Positions 1 through 7,068 are shown, counted from the stretch's first letter. The stretch: 9,579 bases of DNA from Chloroflexia bacterium (GCA_013696525.1 JACCYK010000395.1:1-9579); one strand, 5' to 3'. Notes: a model not told the origin generated them from the letters alone. Numbers and translations: made by a program.

Positions 1-1007
1 ATGACATCATCGGTTGTGGATCGTGAACGCCGCGCCGACTCCGCGTACGATTGCAAGCGGAGAAAGCGTTCTTGATCGGTGTCAAGGGTTAGCAGCCGCT
101 CATGTGCCGCGGGCTCAGCGTCGCGTCGAGGGAGAAGCGCCTGCCGGTCCAGTTCAAGGGCGTCGAGCCGGGCAAGGTTGTCGGCAGCGTTCCGGTAGTC
201 AGTGTCGGCGGCTCGGAGATTCCCAGCCAGGCGTTCGATGTCGCTTGCCATGGCGGCGTCTTCGCGTTCTAGCGCATTCCACCGCTCCAGTTCGGATCGC
301 GCCGCGGAATGGCCCGCTTCGCGGTGGGTAACTAGTTCCGCGGCGGCGCGCGACGCGGCGCTCGTGGCGGCGATGGCCGTATCCGCTTGCGCGGCCTCCG
401 CCACGAAGTCGCGGTCTTTCCGTTCTTCTTCATACTGGCGGGACAGGAGCAGCGCATCGTCGCGAGCGGTCTTACGGTCGAGCCCGAGAATTGCTTGAGC
501 GGCGCGGATTGTCTCGAAGCCGAGCAGTTGGGCAACCTCACGGCGACGCTCGGTCTCTTTCAGATCGCCGAAGAACGATAGCTCCTTCTGGCGGGTGAAG
601 AAGGTGGAGACAAACGCCCGGTGGCCCAAGCCGATCAGCCGCCGCTTGACGTACTCGGTCACGTCGCGGCTGCCCTTGACGATCGGCACATCCGGCTGAT
701 CCGCCCGGTAGATCTCGGCCTCGACTCCCCGCCGGCGCCGGACCCGCTCGATCACATAGCGGACTCCATCCCGCGGGTCTTCGAGCACCAGCTTGACCCG
801 CGTATCGCCGACCCCGCCGCGCGGCGGGATCTCGTCATTCGGAATGTGGCGCGGATTGTACAAGCACCATTCGATCGCCTCGAAGAGCGTCGTCTTGCCG
901 ACCCCGTTGTTGCCGATGATGCCGACCGCGCCATGCGAGGGAAACTTGATCAGATGTTGTCCAGCGTACTGTTTGTAATTCTCCAGGTGCAGCTCGACGA
1001 GGATCAT
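1..1007 (-). CDS. sbcC: Rad50/SbcC-like SMC-family ATPase, N-terminal part (cut by window edge)
   Basis: This is the ATPase partner of the Mre11/SbcD nuclease. The family binds DNA ends, uses ATP to switch the nuclease on and bridges DNA through a long coiled coil. The reading frame is open from ATG at 1007 to the left edge: 335 codons, no stop. Residues 1-50 form the Rad50 N-lobe, with an LENYKQY-type start and Walker A G32-NNGVGK-T40. A Q-loop-type motif, FFTRQKELSFF, lies at residues 136-146, followed by an ERRREVAQLLGF segment at 153-164. From about residue 170 on, the sequence is rich in Ala, Glu and Arg with few aromatics, as expected for the ascending coiled coil. Hinge, descending coil, signature motif and Walker B lie outside the window. 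The ATG overlaps the sbcD stop as ATGA, and GGAGA lies 7 nt upstream, so translation is probably coupled. Family assignment is secure; Rad50 versus SbcC subtype cannot be decided from this part. Confidence 0.93.
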   Translation of the reverse strand, partial: MILVELHLENYKQYAGQHLIKFPSHGAVGIIGNNGVGKTTLFEAIEWCLYNPRHIPNDEIPPRGGVGDTRVKLVLEDPRDGVRYVIERVRRRRGVEAEIYRADQPDVPIVKGSRDVTEYVKRRLIGLGHRAFVSTFFTRQKELSFFGDLKETERRREVAQLLGFETIRAAQAILGLDRKTARDDALLLSRQYEEERKDRDFVAEAAQADTAIAATSAASRAAAELVTHREAGHSAARSELERWNALEREDAAMASDIERLAGNLRAADTDYRNAADNLARLDALELDRQALLPRRDAEPAAHERLLTLDTDQERFLRLQSYAESARRSRSTTDDV

Positions 1008-2206
1008 GCGGCCGTCTCCGCGGCGGCGGCGGACTCCTCGGCCTGGACTTGGGCCTCGTGGATCGCGGCGGTGCCGCGCTCCCGGAATGCGGTGGCGAAC
1101 ACCGGGTCATAGGTGAGATCGCGCTCACGCTGGTCGACGAAGTCACGGAATAGGGTGTCCAGGTCAGCGATCGGCTGGTCCCCCACGGGTTGGTTGAACA
1201 GGGCGCGGACATCCGACGCGGCATAGACACGGATCGACCAGACGAGTTCCCCGGCCTGACGCTGGACGAGGGATTCAACCTCGCGCCGAACCGGGCGCGT
1301 CGTGTCGCGGAGCTCGATCCGGGTCATGGCGTTGGGCATGTCGAGCGCGCGCAAGCGATCGAGGATCGTGTCCGCCAGCTCCTCGGGAGTACGGTCTTCG
1401 CCGGTGATTGGATGGAGCGATTTCATGGGCCGGGCGGACTCAATGGGGATGACCTCGATCTCGGGCACGGCGCCTGGGTCGCCAAGCGTGACGATCAGGT
1501 AGCCGGGCTTCACCAATTCGTCGCCCCAACCTATGCGTTCGGTGCTGCCGGCGTACCAGGCGTTGCGCCCCTGGTCGCCGGCGATGTGAAAGTGGCCTAA
1601 CGCGACATAATCAAGGTCGTGGGCGAGGAGGTCGGCGGCCAACACCGTTTCTCCAGGCTCGTTGCCCATCCGGCCGAGGACTTGGGCGCCAGGGGTTAGG
1701 CCGTGGGTGACGAGCACATTCCGGTGCCGGGTATCGGGAAGGGGAGACGGTGGCACCGGCCCGGTCAACGATCCATGCGGCACGGCATGCACGGTGAGGG
1801 TTTGCTCCTTGAAGGGGAATTCAACGATTTCGTAACCTGCCTCGAAGGTCATGCCGGGTAAGGCAAGCTCGAGCAGTCCGAAGACCGACCCCGTGGTGCG
1901 GAGCCTGGGGGTGTCGTGATTGCCGCCAATGATGATGGTAGGAATGCCTGCCGCTTCGACCCGGCGCATCGTGCGGACGAAGCAGCGCAGGGTGGACCAG
2001 GAGGGCCGGGTGTGATGGAAGAGATCACCGGCATGGAGAATGAGATCGACGTCCCGGCGTAAGATGTCGTCGATTGCGGCCATGAACGACCGCTCAATGT
2101 CAACCGACCGTTGGTTGCGGCCCGTCTCGGGACAGCTTCGGCCCAAAGCCCGGTAGCCAAGATGCGAATCGGCGAGGTGGGCGATGCGGAGTGGGCGGTG
2201 GGTCAT
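1004..2206 (-). CDS. sbcD: Mre11/SbcD-type DNA repair exonuclease
   Basis: This is a Mn-dependent calcineurin-like phosphoesterase that, with Rad50/SbcC, trims and opens double-strand DNA ends. The protein has 400 residues, normal for SbcD/Mre11. The phosphodiesterase motifs appear in order: ADSHLG (D13, H15), HAGDLFHH (D61), GGNHD (N96, H97, D98), VTHG (H168) and GHFH (H205, H207). All expected metal ligands and the catalytic histidine are therefore present. Residues from about 280 on form the capping and Rad50-binding part, ending in an Ala/Glu-rich tail. ATG at 2206 overlaps the herA stop by 4 bp (ATGA), and AGGGA lies 6 nt upstream inside herA. Its own TGA overlaps the next gene's ATG in the same way. 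It sits third in a nurA-herA-mre11-rad50 operon, an order better known from archaea, so it could equally be named mre11. Confidence 0.95.
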   Translation of the reverse strand: MTHRPLRIAHLADSHLGYRALGRSCPETGRNQRSVDIERSFMAAIDDILRRDVDLILHAGDLFHHTRPSWSTLRCFVRTMRRVEAAGIPTIIIGGNHDTPRLRTTGSVFGLLELALPGMTFEAGYEIVEFPFKEQTLTVHAVPHGSLTGPVPPSPLPDTRHRNVLVTHGLTPGAQVLGRMGNEPGETVLAADLLAHDLDYVALGHFHIAGDQGRNAWYAGSTERIGWGDELVKPGYLIVTLGDPGAVPEIEVIPIESARPMKSLHPITGEDRTPEELADTILDRLRALDMPNAMTRIELRDTTRPVRREVESLVQRQAGELVWSIRVYAASDVRALFNQPVGDQPIADLDTLFRDFVDQRERDLTYDPVFATAFRERGTAAIHEAQVQAEESAAAAETAA

Positions 2207-4356
2207 TGATAGTCCCTGGCGCGAAGGTTACGGATTCCGGATTGGGCAAATCGCCAAGCATCGAAGCGAGGATTGGCCCGCTCCACCTGTATCTTGTTTA
2301 CCATAACGACCAAGAAATCAGCCATCGGCTCGCCGGGGATACCATGGCACGCGGTGCGAACCTCGGACTGTTTCGGTGCGTTGTTCCCCATCTGTTCTTG
2401 GAGCAACCGAAAGAGTCCGTCGCTGACATGTCCATTTGGTCGTCCGGGCGCGGCTTGCTGGTTGAAGATGCGATGGCCTTTGATGCCGGGAATGGTGGGG
2501 GGATGGGGGAACTGACCGAAGAGCGGGGCGCGAAAGTGGGCATGGCGCACCAGGAGCCGGCCCTTTCGCAGACCGAGCAACTCGGCTTTGACCGTGTCGG
2601 ACAGCGAACGATAGGCAGAGTTCGTCAGTTCCTCGTCACCGACCCGGCCGTAGAGCGACGTGCCGCAGTTACCGAGGATCTCGTCGTCAACTTTCGAGCG
2701 GAACTGTTGGGCGCCAAAGAGGACAACGTTGAGATGGCGACCGCGAGCGGCAATATCGACCAGCGTGTCCCGCAGCCCTCCTTCGCCACCGCTCGGCGCG
2801 TATTTATTCAGCTCATCGACAAAGATGATGACCTTGTCGACGCCAAGCTCGTCTTTCTCGGCCAGCTTCCAGATTCGGTTGATGACCGACGACACCAGGA
2901 CATCCTGCACATTCGTATTGCAGCCGGCGATATCGACAACGCGAATCTCCTGGTCCTCGAACTGGTCTTCAACCCGCGGCAGCGCGCCGTATTCGACAAC
3001 GCTCCGTGACAGGAGGCCGCCAAACTTCTGAGGCAGCCCATTCAGGCGATTCTTCGCCTTTTGGATCGTGAATTTATGGTGTCCGCGCCATTCTGTCGCT
3101 GAAGGGTTTGCCGCGAAATAGCCATCAATCTCTTCCAGGCGAGTCTCAAATTGACGAAGCGACGAGATGCCGCTTTCCCGGAGCTCGAAGACGAATCCAA
3201 ACAGCTTGTCGTCGAGGTCGTCGCGCTCGAAGACTTTGTGCGGCTGCCAGAGCAGGGCGTCGAGTTGCCACAGAATTGGGTAAACGATACCGGCGGCGGC
3301 GATTTGGTTGTCCCGCGCGGTGTTGAGGGCGCCCGCCGTGCGTTCGCGATCGAGGTAGACGGCTTGGCTGCCGTGGTGCTCCGGTACCTGCCCAGGCTTG
3401 AACGGCGCAAAGATCCGAAAGTTTTTGAAGGGTTCAGGAGCTAGCTCGAGCGCCGTATAGGCGGCAAGATCTTGCTCGGTCAATCCGCGGGCATCTTCCG
3501 TCGCGTAGGCGGCTGCCATGTCGGGCTCCGGATGAACTGGCTTGTCGAGGAAGAGCAGGTCCGGTCCTTTGACGTTGAACATAAGGGCGGCGACGGTTTC
3601 GCCTTCTTTCTGGAGCCCCTGGAACACGGCGCTTATCAGGAACAAGGCATGGCTGGTCTTGGTGGCAAGGCCCGACTGACCGGTCCAGTTGGCGTGCCCA
3701 GCTTCGGGACCGAGTAAGTAATGCGAATCGAGCCAAATTGGTGAGCGCTGAAAGACAGGGCGAGCATGGGCGTCGCGGACAATCTCGCCGTGGTCATCCC
3801 GGGCAAAGTTGCCATTGGTGTGAAGCAGCGCGGCCACCGGCACGCCATCGAAGTGGTCACGGTCGAGGGCGTAGTCGATCGCGGCCGGGGTGGCAAACCA
3901 GACAGGGCCGCTCAAGACGGGCCGGTGGGAGTCGACGTCGTCCCGGAGATGCTTGGAGGCGAGGACGTTGACGGTGAAGACGAGGATCTCGGGCCGGAGG
4001 GTGGCTTGCTCGGCCCCCAGCTCGGGCTCGGCGTGGCGGTCGAAATAGTCGTCGAGGAATGTTTGCAGATCGGAGTAGCGGCGGGGCTCGTCGACGACGC
4101 CGATGACCGCGGCTTCCTCCGAGAAGGCGACCACGATGTGCCCGACATCGAGCGTCCAGGCATCGTCGGCAGCCCAAAAGTGGAAGACATGGCTGCCGGC
4201 CGGCTCCCGCTCGCTGCCGACAACGCGGCCGATGATTCCCGTCCGCGTATCCACCAAGTCCGCGAAATGATCGAGCAACACCGATGGTGCCGCCGCATCC
4301 ACCGGCTGGGCCGAGGCGCCATTCGGGGCAAACGATGTCTCTGACACGTCTCTCAT
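2203..4356 (-). CDS. herA: HerA-like hexameric DNA translocase/ATPase (DUF87 type)
   Basis: HerA proteins are FtsK-related ring ATPases that pump DNA into the NurA nuclease during end resection. This one has 717 residues. The N-terminal region, roughly 35-90, looks like a HAS-barrel (GIIGRVVG, VGHIVVAFSE). The nucleotide loop is at residues 225-235, read as TGQSGLATKTS: it keeps Lys-Thr-Ser but lacks the Gly before Lys seen in a standard GxxGxGKT loop. Walker B is clear at 509-515 (VIIFVDE), followed by the NKYAPSG loop. The ARGRHLNVVLFGAQQFRSK stretch (537-555) contains the sensor and candidate arginine-finger residues. The ATG has GAGGAG 10 nt upstream. The gene follows nurA after 43 nt and overlaps sbcD by 4 bp, which strongly supports a NurA-HerA partnership. 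The family call is firm; whether the altered loop hydrolyses ATP normally is unknown. Confidence 0.88.
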   Translation of the reverse strand: MRDVSETSFAPNGASAQPVDAAAPSVLLDHFADLVDTRTGIIGRVVGSEREPAGSHVFHFWAADDAWTLDVGHIVVAFSEEAAVIGVVDEPRRYSDLQTFLDDYFDRHAEPELGAEQATLRPEILVFTVNVLASKHLRDDVDSHRPVLSGPVWFATPAAIDYALDRDHFDGVPVAALLHTNGNFARDDHGEIVRDAHARPVFQRSPIWLDSHYLLGPEAGHANWTGQSGLATKTSHALFLISAVFQGLQKEGETVAALMFNVKGPDLLFLDKPVHPEPDMAAAYATEDARGLTEQDLAAYTALELAPEPFKNFRIFAPFKPGQVPEHHGSQAVYLDRERTAGALNTARDNQIAAAGIVYPILWQLDALLWQPHKVFERDDLDDKLFGFVFELRESGISSLRQFETRLEEIDGYFAANPSATEWRGHHKFTIQKAKNRLNGLPQKFGGLLSRSVVEYGALPRVEDQFEDQEIRVVDIAGCNTNVQDVLVSSVINRIWKLAEKDELGVDKVIIFVDELNKYAPSGGEGGLRDTLVDIAARGRHLNVVLFGAQQFRSKVDDEILGNCGTSLYGRVGDEELTNSAYRSLSDTVKAELLGLRKGRLLVRHAHFRAPLFGQFPHPPTIPGIKGHRIFNQQAAPGRPNGHVSDGLFRLLQEQMGNNAPKQSEVRTACHGIPGEPMADFLVVMVNKIQVERANPRFDAWRFAQSGIRNLRARDYQ

Positions 4357-4399
4357 CGGTGCGTCTCTCCTCGGTCCGAGCCGGAACTGGTGGTTCGGC

Positions 4400-5485
4400 T
4401 CATCCTCTGGGCCAGCCTTGGGTATCGGCGTCCAGGCATCGCTTCAGGATGCGTTCCAGATAGTGGACCGGGTAGAGCAGGGTTGCCCAGCGGGCATCCC
4501 GCGTGGCTCGCGGTGTACGTTCGGCCCACAGCCAGCTCGTGAGCTGGTCAATCTCGATCGTGGAGCGAATGGTCGGCCCGGTTTCGACCCTGACCAGGGC
4601 ATAGCGGGCATCGAGACCGGCCGCATCCCACATGCGGAGATACCAGAGCGTTCTGGCGTCCGGTCCGGGACCGCCGCGGCGGCCCTTGTCGCTCGGGAAG
4701 AACGCGGTTGTCCGATAGCCGGGTGGCAGGTCTAGCATCATGGCCGCCTCGGCCCCGGAGAGATAGGCGTCGCTGAATTGCTTGACGAGGCCGATCGCCC
4801 GCGGGCTCGGTTGATGGAGCCGGCCATCCACCACCAGCCAGTCACCGCTGGTGGTATCAATGCGTCCGGCGGACCACTCGGCGAGCAATTCGAGTTCGAT
4901 ACGCTCGCGGATGGTGCGCCCCGCCCGATACGACTTTTCGACCAGGTAGCCGTAATCCGTGAGATTGTACGATTCGGGATCGGGCTCATCAGCTTGGGGG
5001 TCCACCTCAAATGGGTCGAGCACCGCCAGGCCCAGACGATCGATCCGTTTCAACATGCGCTGAAGCTCCGGATCGGGATGCCGGCGCGGGGCAATCAACG
5101 CGTGCTGGAGGCGCAGGGTACCAGGAACAACGTTACATCGCCCCTCATCGTCTCGCTTGAGGATGGCGGTGGCGGCCACGGTGGCGAGGATGGGGATCGT
5201 GTTGCAACGCAACGCGAGGAAGGTTCGTTGGGCGCCATCAAGGAAGTAGCGGAGCCGGGAGTCGCGGGGGGAAACGGGCGACACCGGTCGCGGCTCGATT
5301 GGTCCTTCGAGCGGTTCGACGCTGATCGCGCGTTTGGGTTTGGCCATGGCGTCGAAGGCGCCGGCGTAGAGATGCTCCAGCGATTGGGCCCGCCGCATGT
5401 CGTTGACGGCGACGCCGTCCGCGGTCAGTTCGGCATGCAAGCGGGCGATTTGCTCGGTGAAGGTCGTTCGGGTTGCCCTGGACAC
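4400..5485 (-). CDS. nurA: NurA-family 5'-3' nuclease
   Basis: NurA is a dimeric RNase H-like nuclease that digests DNA fed to it by HerA, producing 3' single strands for recombination. The preferred GTG start gives 361 residues, in the family range. Visible motifs are the first acidic motif FLDGAQRTF (D83), a glutamate-rich helix TIRERIELELL (about 190-200), a second acidic motif WLVVDGRL (D220), and a C-terminal YPVHYLERI (Y338, H341). These match the Asp/Glu/Asp/Tyr/His pattern described for archaeal NurA. The start at 5485 is favoured because GGGGAAGG lies about 8 nt upstream and the promoter lies at 5528-5557. A longer frame from TTG at 5620 would run through that promoter and into the neighbouring gene's 3' end. 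NurA sequences diverge strongly, so the call rests on motifs plus the herA-sbcD-sbcC context. It is the first gene of the operon. Confidence 0.85.
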   Translation of the reverse strand: MSRATRTTFTEQIARLHAELTADGVAVNDMRRAQSLEHLYAGAFDAMAKPKRAISVEPLEGPIEPRPVSPVSPRDSRLRYFLDGAQRTFLALRCNTIPILATVAATAILKRDDEGRCNVVPGTLRLQHALIAPRRHPDPELQRMLKRIDRLGLAVLDPFEVDPQADEPDPESYNLTDYGYLVEKSYRAGRTIRERIELELLAEWSAGRIDTTSGDWLVVDGRLHQPSPRAIGLVKQFSDAYLSGAEAAMMLDLPPGYRTTAFFPSDKGRRGGPGPDARTLWYLRMWDAAGLDARYALVRVETGPTIRSTIEIDQLTSWLWAERTPRATRDARWATLLYPVHYLERILKRCLDADTQGWPRG

Positions 5486-5527
5486 GGATGGCGCCTTCCC
5501 CGATGATCGCGCTCGCCGGCGTGTACG

Positions 5528-5557
5528 AACATAGAACAGGAGTTCAGTATAGCGCAA
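5528..5557 (-). promoter_or_regulatory. Predicted nurA operon promoter overlapped by LexA box
   Basis: On the minus strand TTGCGC (5557-5552) is followed after 18 bp by TATGTT (5533-5528). The implied start near 5521 gives a leader of about 36 nt before the GTG. A second, stronger -10-like hexamer, TATACT (5551-5546), lies directly upstream of the LexA box but lacks a good -35 at the usual distance. Either reading places the box where bound repressor would block RNA polymerase. Hexamers are read by eye; no transcript evidence. Confidence 0.5.
5534..5545. promoter_or_regulatory. LexA (SOS) box, GAAC-N4-GTTC
   Basis: The plus strand reads GAACAGGAGTTC, a perfect GAAC/GTTC inverted repeat with 4-bp spacing, matching the core of the Gram-positive and Chloroflexota-type LexA operator. 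A further CGAAC half-site lies at 5526-5530. The box is inside the predicted nurA promoter spacer. Its partner at imuB has the same core and same placement, which makes chance less likely. Confidence 0.65.
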
Positions 5558-5586
5558 GATCACGCCGGATGGCGGCGGCGCGAGAT

Positions 5587-6540
5587 TTAGGGCCGGGGAG
5601 TGGCGTTCGCGTCGGGACAAGGGAGGGCCATCTCCGCGATCGTCACGAAGTCGTAGCCTTTGGTTTGCAGCCGGTCGACGATCCAGCGGATGGCGACCCC
5701 GGTCGACTTGGCGGACGACGGGGCATCGAGATGGAACTCGACGATGGAGCCGTCAACCACGTTAGGGACGACGCTCATGAAGACATCGTCCGGGGTCACC
5801 TCGAAGTCCCAGTCGGCGGCCGGCACGTCCCAACTGACGGGAATGTAGCCGGCGCGGGCGACGATACCGCGGATCCGCTCGTCCATGGCGCCGGCGTAGG
5901 GCGTGAAGTAGGGAGCCGGCTCATCGCCGGTGGCTTGCTCGATGGCGGCGATCGCTTGTTCAAGGTCGGCGATGACCTCGCCGTCGGGCCGGTTGGTCAG
6001 CTCGGCGCGTTCGTCGCCGTGGCTGCCGATCAGGAAGCCGTCGCGCGCCATTTGGTTCAGGATGGCCTGGTTTTCTGTTGCCCACCAGCCCATGGGGAAG
6101 AGGGTGGCCGGGATCTTGTTCGCTTTGAGCCAGTCGAGGATGGTGAGGTCGGGCTCGTAGCCGACGCCGATGTTGAAGATGAAGGCGACGCGACTGCAGC
6201 CGGGCAGCCCCTGCCGCAGCTCCGGGGTGCCGCGGGAGGCGGTGGCGACGAAGAGGTCGTAGGCGTGGCCGGTTTCGTTGCCGATCGTGACCGGGAGGAA
6301 GCCGCCGGTGGCGTCGCCGGTGACGGTAAGGGAAGCGCCGAGCTTGGCGGTGGTGACCACGGCGCAATCGAGGCGGGGACAGGCGCGGATATTGACGGCT
6401 TCGGCGCCGACGATAGTGCCGTCTTCGCTGATGTGGGGAGTGACCGTGGCGGAGCTTTGGCCATGGGCGGTGGGGGTTGCCAATGGGAGGATGGCGAGGC
6501 TCAGCAGGACGAGGAGGGGCATGAGGTGGCGGAGGGGCAT
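5587..6540 (-). CDS. Secreted SH3b + NodB-fold polysaccharide deacetylase-like protein, probably catalytically impaired
   Basis: NodB-fold enzymes remove N- or O-acetyl groups from cell-envelope polysaccharides. The 317-residue product starts with a signal peptide: positive PLRH, then a hydrophobic run to about residue 21 and a likely cleavage near residues 25-27. An SH3b-like domain follows (about 45-98; GAEAVNIRACPRLDC and HAYDLFV). The NodB domain spans about 116-305. Its conserved motifs are decayed: motif 1, normally TFDDG, reads IFNIG (N123, I124), losing both aspartates. Motif 2 keeps H174 but has R178 where the second His is expected. Motif 3 reads FTPYAG. The SWDVPAADWD motif (236-245) and H270 remain. 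ATG 6540 is chosen because AAGGA lies 7 nt upstream and the signal peptide begins there; a GTG at 6621 would add 27 unlikely residues. It may be an envelope-binding pseudoenzyme. It is unrelated in function to the repair genes around it. Confidence 0.85.
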   Translation of the reverse strand: MPLRHLMPLLVLLSLAILPLATPTAHGQSSATVTPHISEDGTIVGAEAVNIRACPRLDCAVVTTAKLGASLTVTGDATGGFLPVTIGNETGHAYDLFVATASRGTPELRQGLPGCSRVAFIFNIGVGYEPDLTILDWLKANKIPATLFPMGWWATENQAILNQMARDGFLIGSHGDERAELTNRPDGEVIADLEQAIAAIEQATGDEPAPYFTPYAGAMDERIRGIVARAGYIPVSWDVPAADWDFEVTPDDVFMSVVPNVVDGSIVEFHLDAPSSAKSTGVAIRWIVDRLQTKGYDFVTIAEMALPCPDANATPRP

Positions 6541-6547
6541 CGGCGTG

Positions 6548-6552
6548 TCCTT
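6548..6552 (-). promoter_or_regulatory. Ribosome binding site of the deacetylase-like gene
   Basis: AAGGA on the minus strand sits 7 nt before ATG 6540. It decides the start in favour of the codon that begins the signal peptide rather than the upstream GTG at 6621. Confidence 0.6.
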
Positions 6553-6616
6553 CGGTCTCGTGGTCGCGAGTCGCGGTACGGGCGCGGCTCGTGAGCTTTC
6601 CGTCGTGACAGGTTTG

Positions 6617-6649
6617 GTCACCGGGAGGCGGCGAGCGCCGGCCGGTGAC
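6617..6649. repeat. Inverted repeat, 8-bp arms (GTCACCGG / CCGGTGAC)
   Basis: Arms at 6617-6624 and 6642-6649 are perfect complements around a 17-nt GC-rich loop that can itself pair (GGCG/CGCC). The overlapping GTGAC at 6605-6609 forms a second inverted repeat with GTCAC at 6617-6621. The element lies in the non-coding stretch (6541-6780) between the DUF6504 gene and the deacetylase-like gene. It has no T-run, so a classical terminator is not supported. It may be an operator or a leader hairpin of the deacetylase-like gene. Confidence 0.4.
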
Positions 6650-6702
6650 AGCTAATGAGTCTGGCGGCATTGGCTGGCGCGGGCCACCCGAAGCATACGA
6701 TG

Positions 6703-6732
6703 ACCGTAGCAGATGGATGCGGCGCCGGTCAA
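6703..6732 (-). promoter_or_regulatory. Candidate promoter of the deacetylase-like gene
   Basis: TTGACC (6732-6727) and TACGGT (6708-6703) on the minus strand are 18 bp apart. The leader would be about 160 nt and would include the inverted repeat at 6617-6649. The -10 match is poor, so this is only a candidate. Confidence 0.28.
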
Positions 6733-6780
6733 TCGGCGGATTCGGCGGTGGTGCGCCGGGGGCGGCTCGCCGCGCGTTGT

Positions 6781-7068
6781 TTAATAGTGCTGCTGATACC
6801 AGGCGCCAGTGATCAGGTCTTGGTAAACGGTGCGGAGGCTGCCGTCCTCTAACACGAGCTGGTAGTAGCGGCGACTGAGCCGGTCTCGCCACCATTCTTC
6901 GTCGACGTCCCAGCTATCTTGGATCCGCTCAATCCGGAGCCGCCGTCCGTCCTCGATCAGGTGCGCGGGCAGTGCGCTCGCGGCGTGGACCAGCACCCGT
7001 GCCGGGCGCGGCAGGTTTAGGGGTCGTAGACGAGCAGGGCCTGCCGGCGCTCCGGGATCCGAGACCAT
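6781..7068 (-). CDS. DUF6504 family protein, ImuB-associated
   Basis: This is a 95-residue protein of unknown biochemistry. The C-terminal half is the recognisable part: ERIQDSWDVDEEWWR (47-61), SRRYYQLVLEDG (65-76) and VYQDLITGAWYQQHY (81-95). This Trp/Tyr-rich pattern belongs to the small DUF6504 proteins found directly after imuB-type genes in Actinobacteria and Chloroflexota. The ATG at 7068 lies 52 bp inside the imuB 3' end. It is supported by a perfect GGAGG 7 nt upstream, so the two genes overlap and are likely translated together. A start after the imuB stop (GTG 6996) would have no such signal. The first 15 or so residues are low-complexity Ala/Pro/Gly and may be a by-product of the overlap. 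A role in the SOS mutasome is inferred only from co-occurrence with imuB. Confidence 0.82.
   Translation of the reverse strand: MVSDPGAPAGPARLRPLNLPRPARVLVHAASALPAHLIEDGRRLRIERIQDSWDVDEEWWRDRLSRRYYQLVLEDGSLRTVYQDLITGAWYQQHY

Noticed and set aside
2191..3009. 272-codon plus-strand open frame opposite herA
   Set aside because: It is antisense to the conserved Walker B half of HerA, with no ribosome site or recognisable domain.
3766..4344. 192-codon plus-strand frame opposite the herA start
   Set aside because: Gly/Val/Asp-rich mirror of the coding strand; no supporting signals.
5560..5586. Possible terminator after the deacetylase-like gene (CGCCG/CGGCG hairpin)
   Set aside because: Only 5 bp of stem and no T-run; it also abuts the nurA promoter.
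5486..5620. TTG-initiated extension of nurA to 5620
   Set aside because: It would translate the predicted promoter and LexA box and overlap the neighbouring gene; GTG 5485 has a plausible ribosome site.
5473..6594. 373-codon open frame on the plus strand, antisense to the deacetylase-like gene
   Set aside because: It lies opposite a gene with a clear signal peptide and known fold; its product is Gly/Asp/Val-rich low complexity typical of the antisense frame of GC-rich genes, and it runs across the nurA promoter.
6750..6780. GC-rich inverted repeat after the DUF6504 stop as terminator
   Set aside because: Very short loop, short stem and no U-tract, so no rho-independent terminator can be supported.
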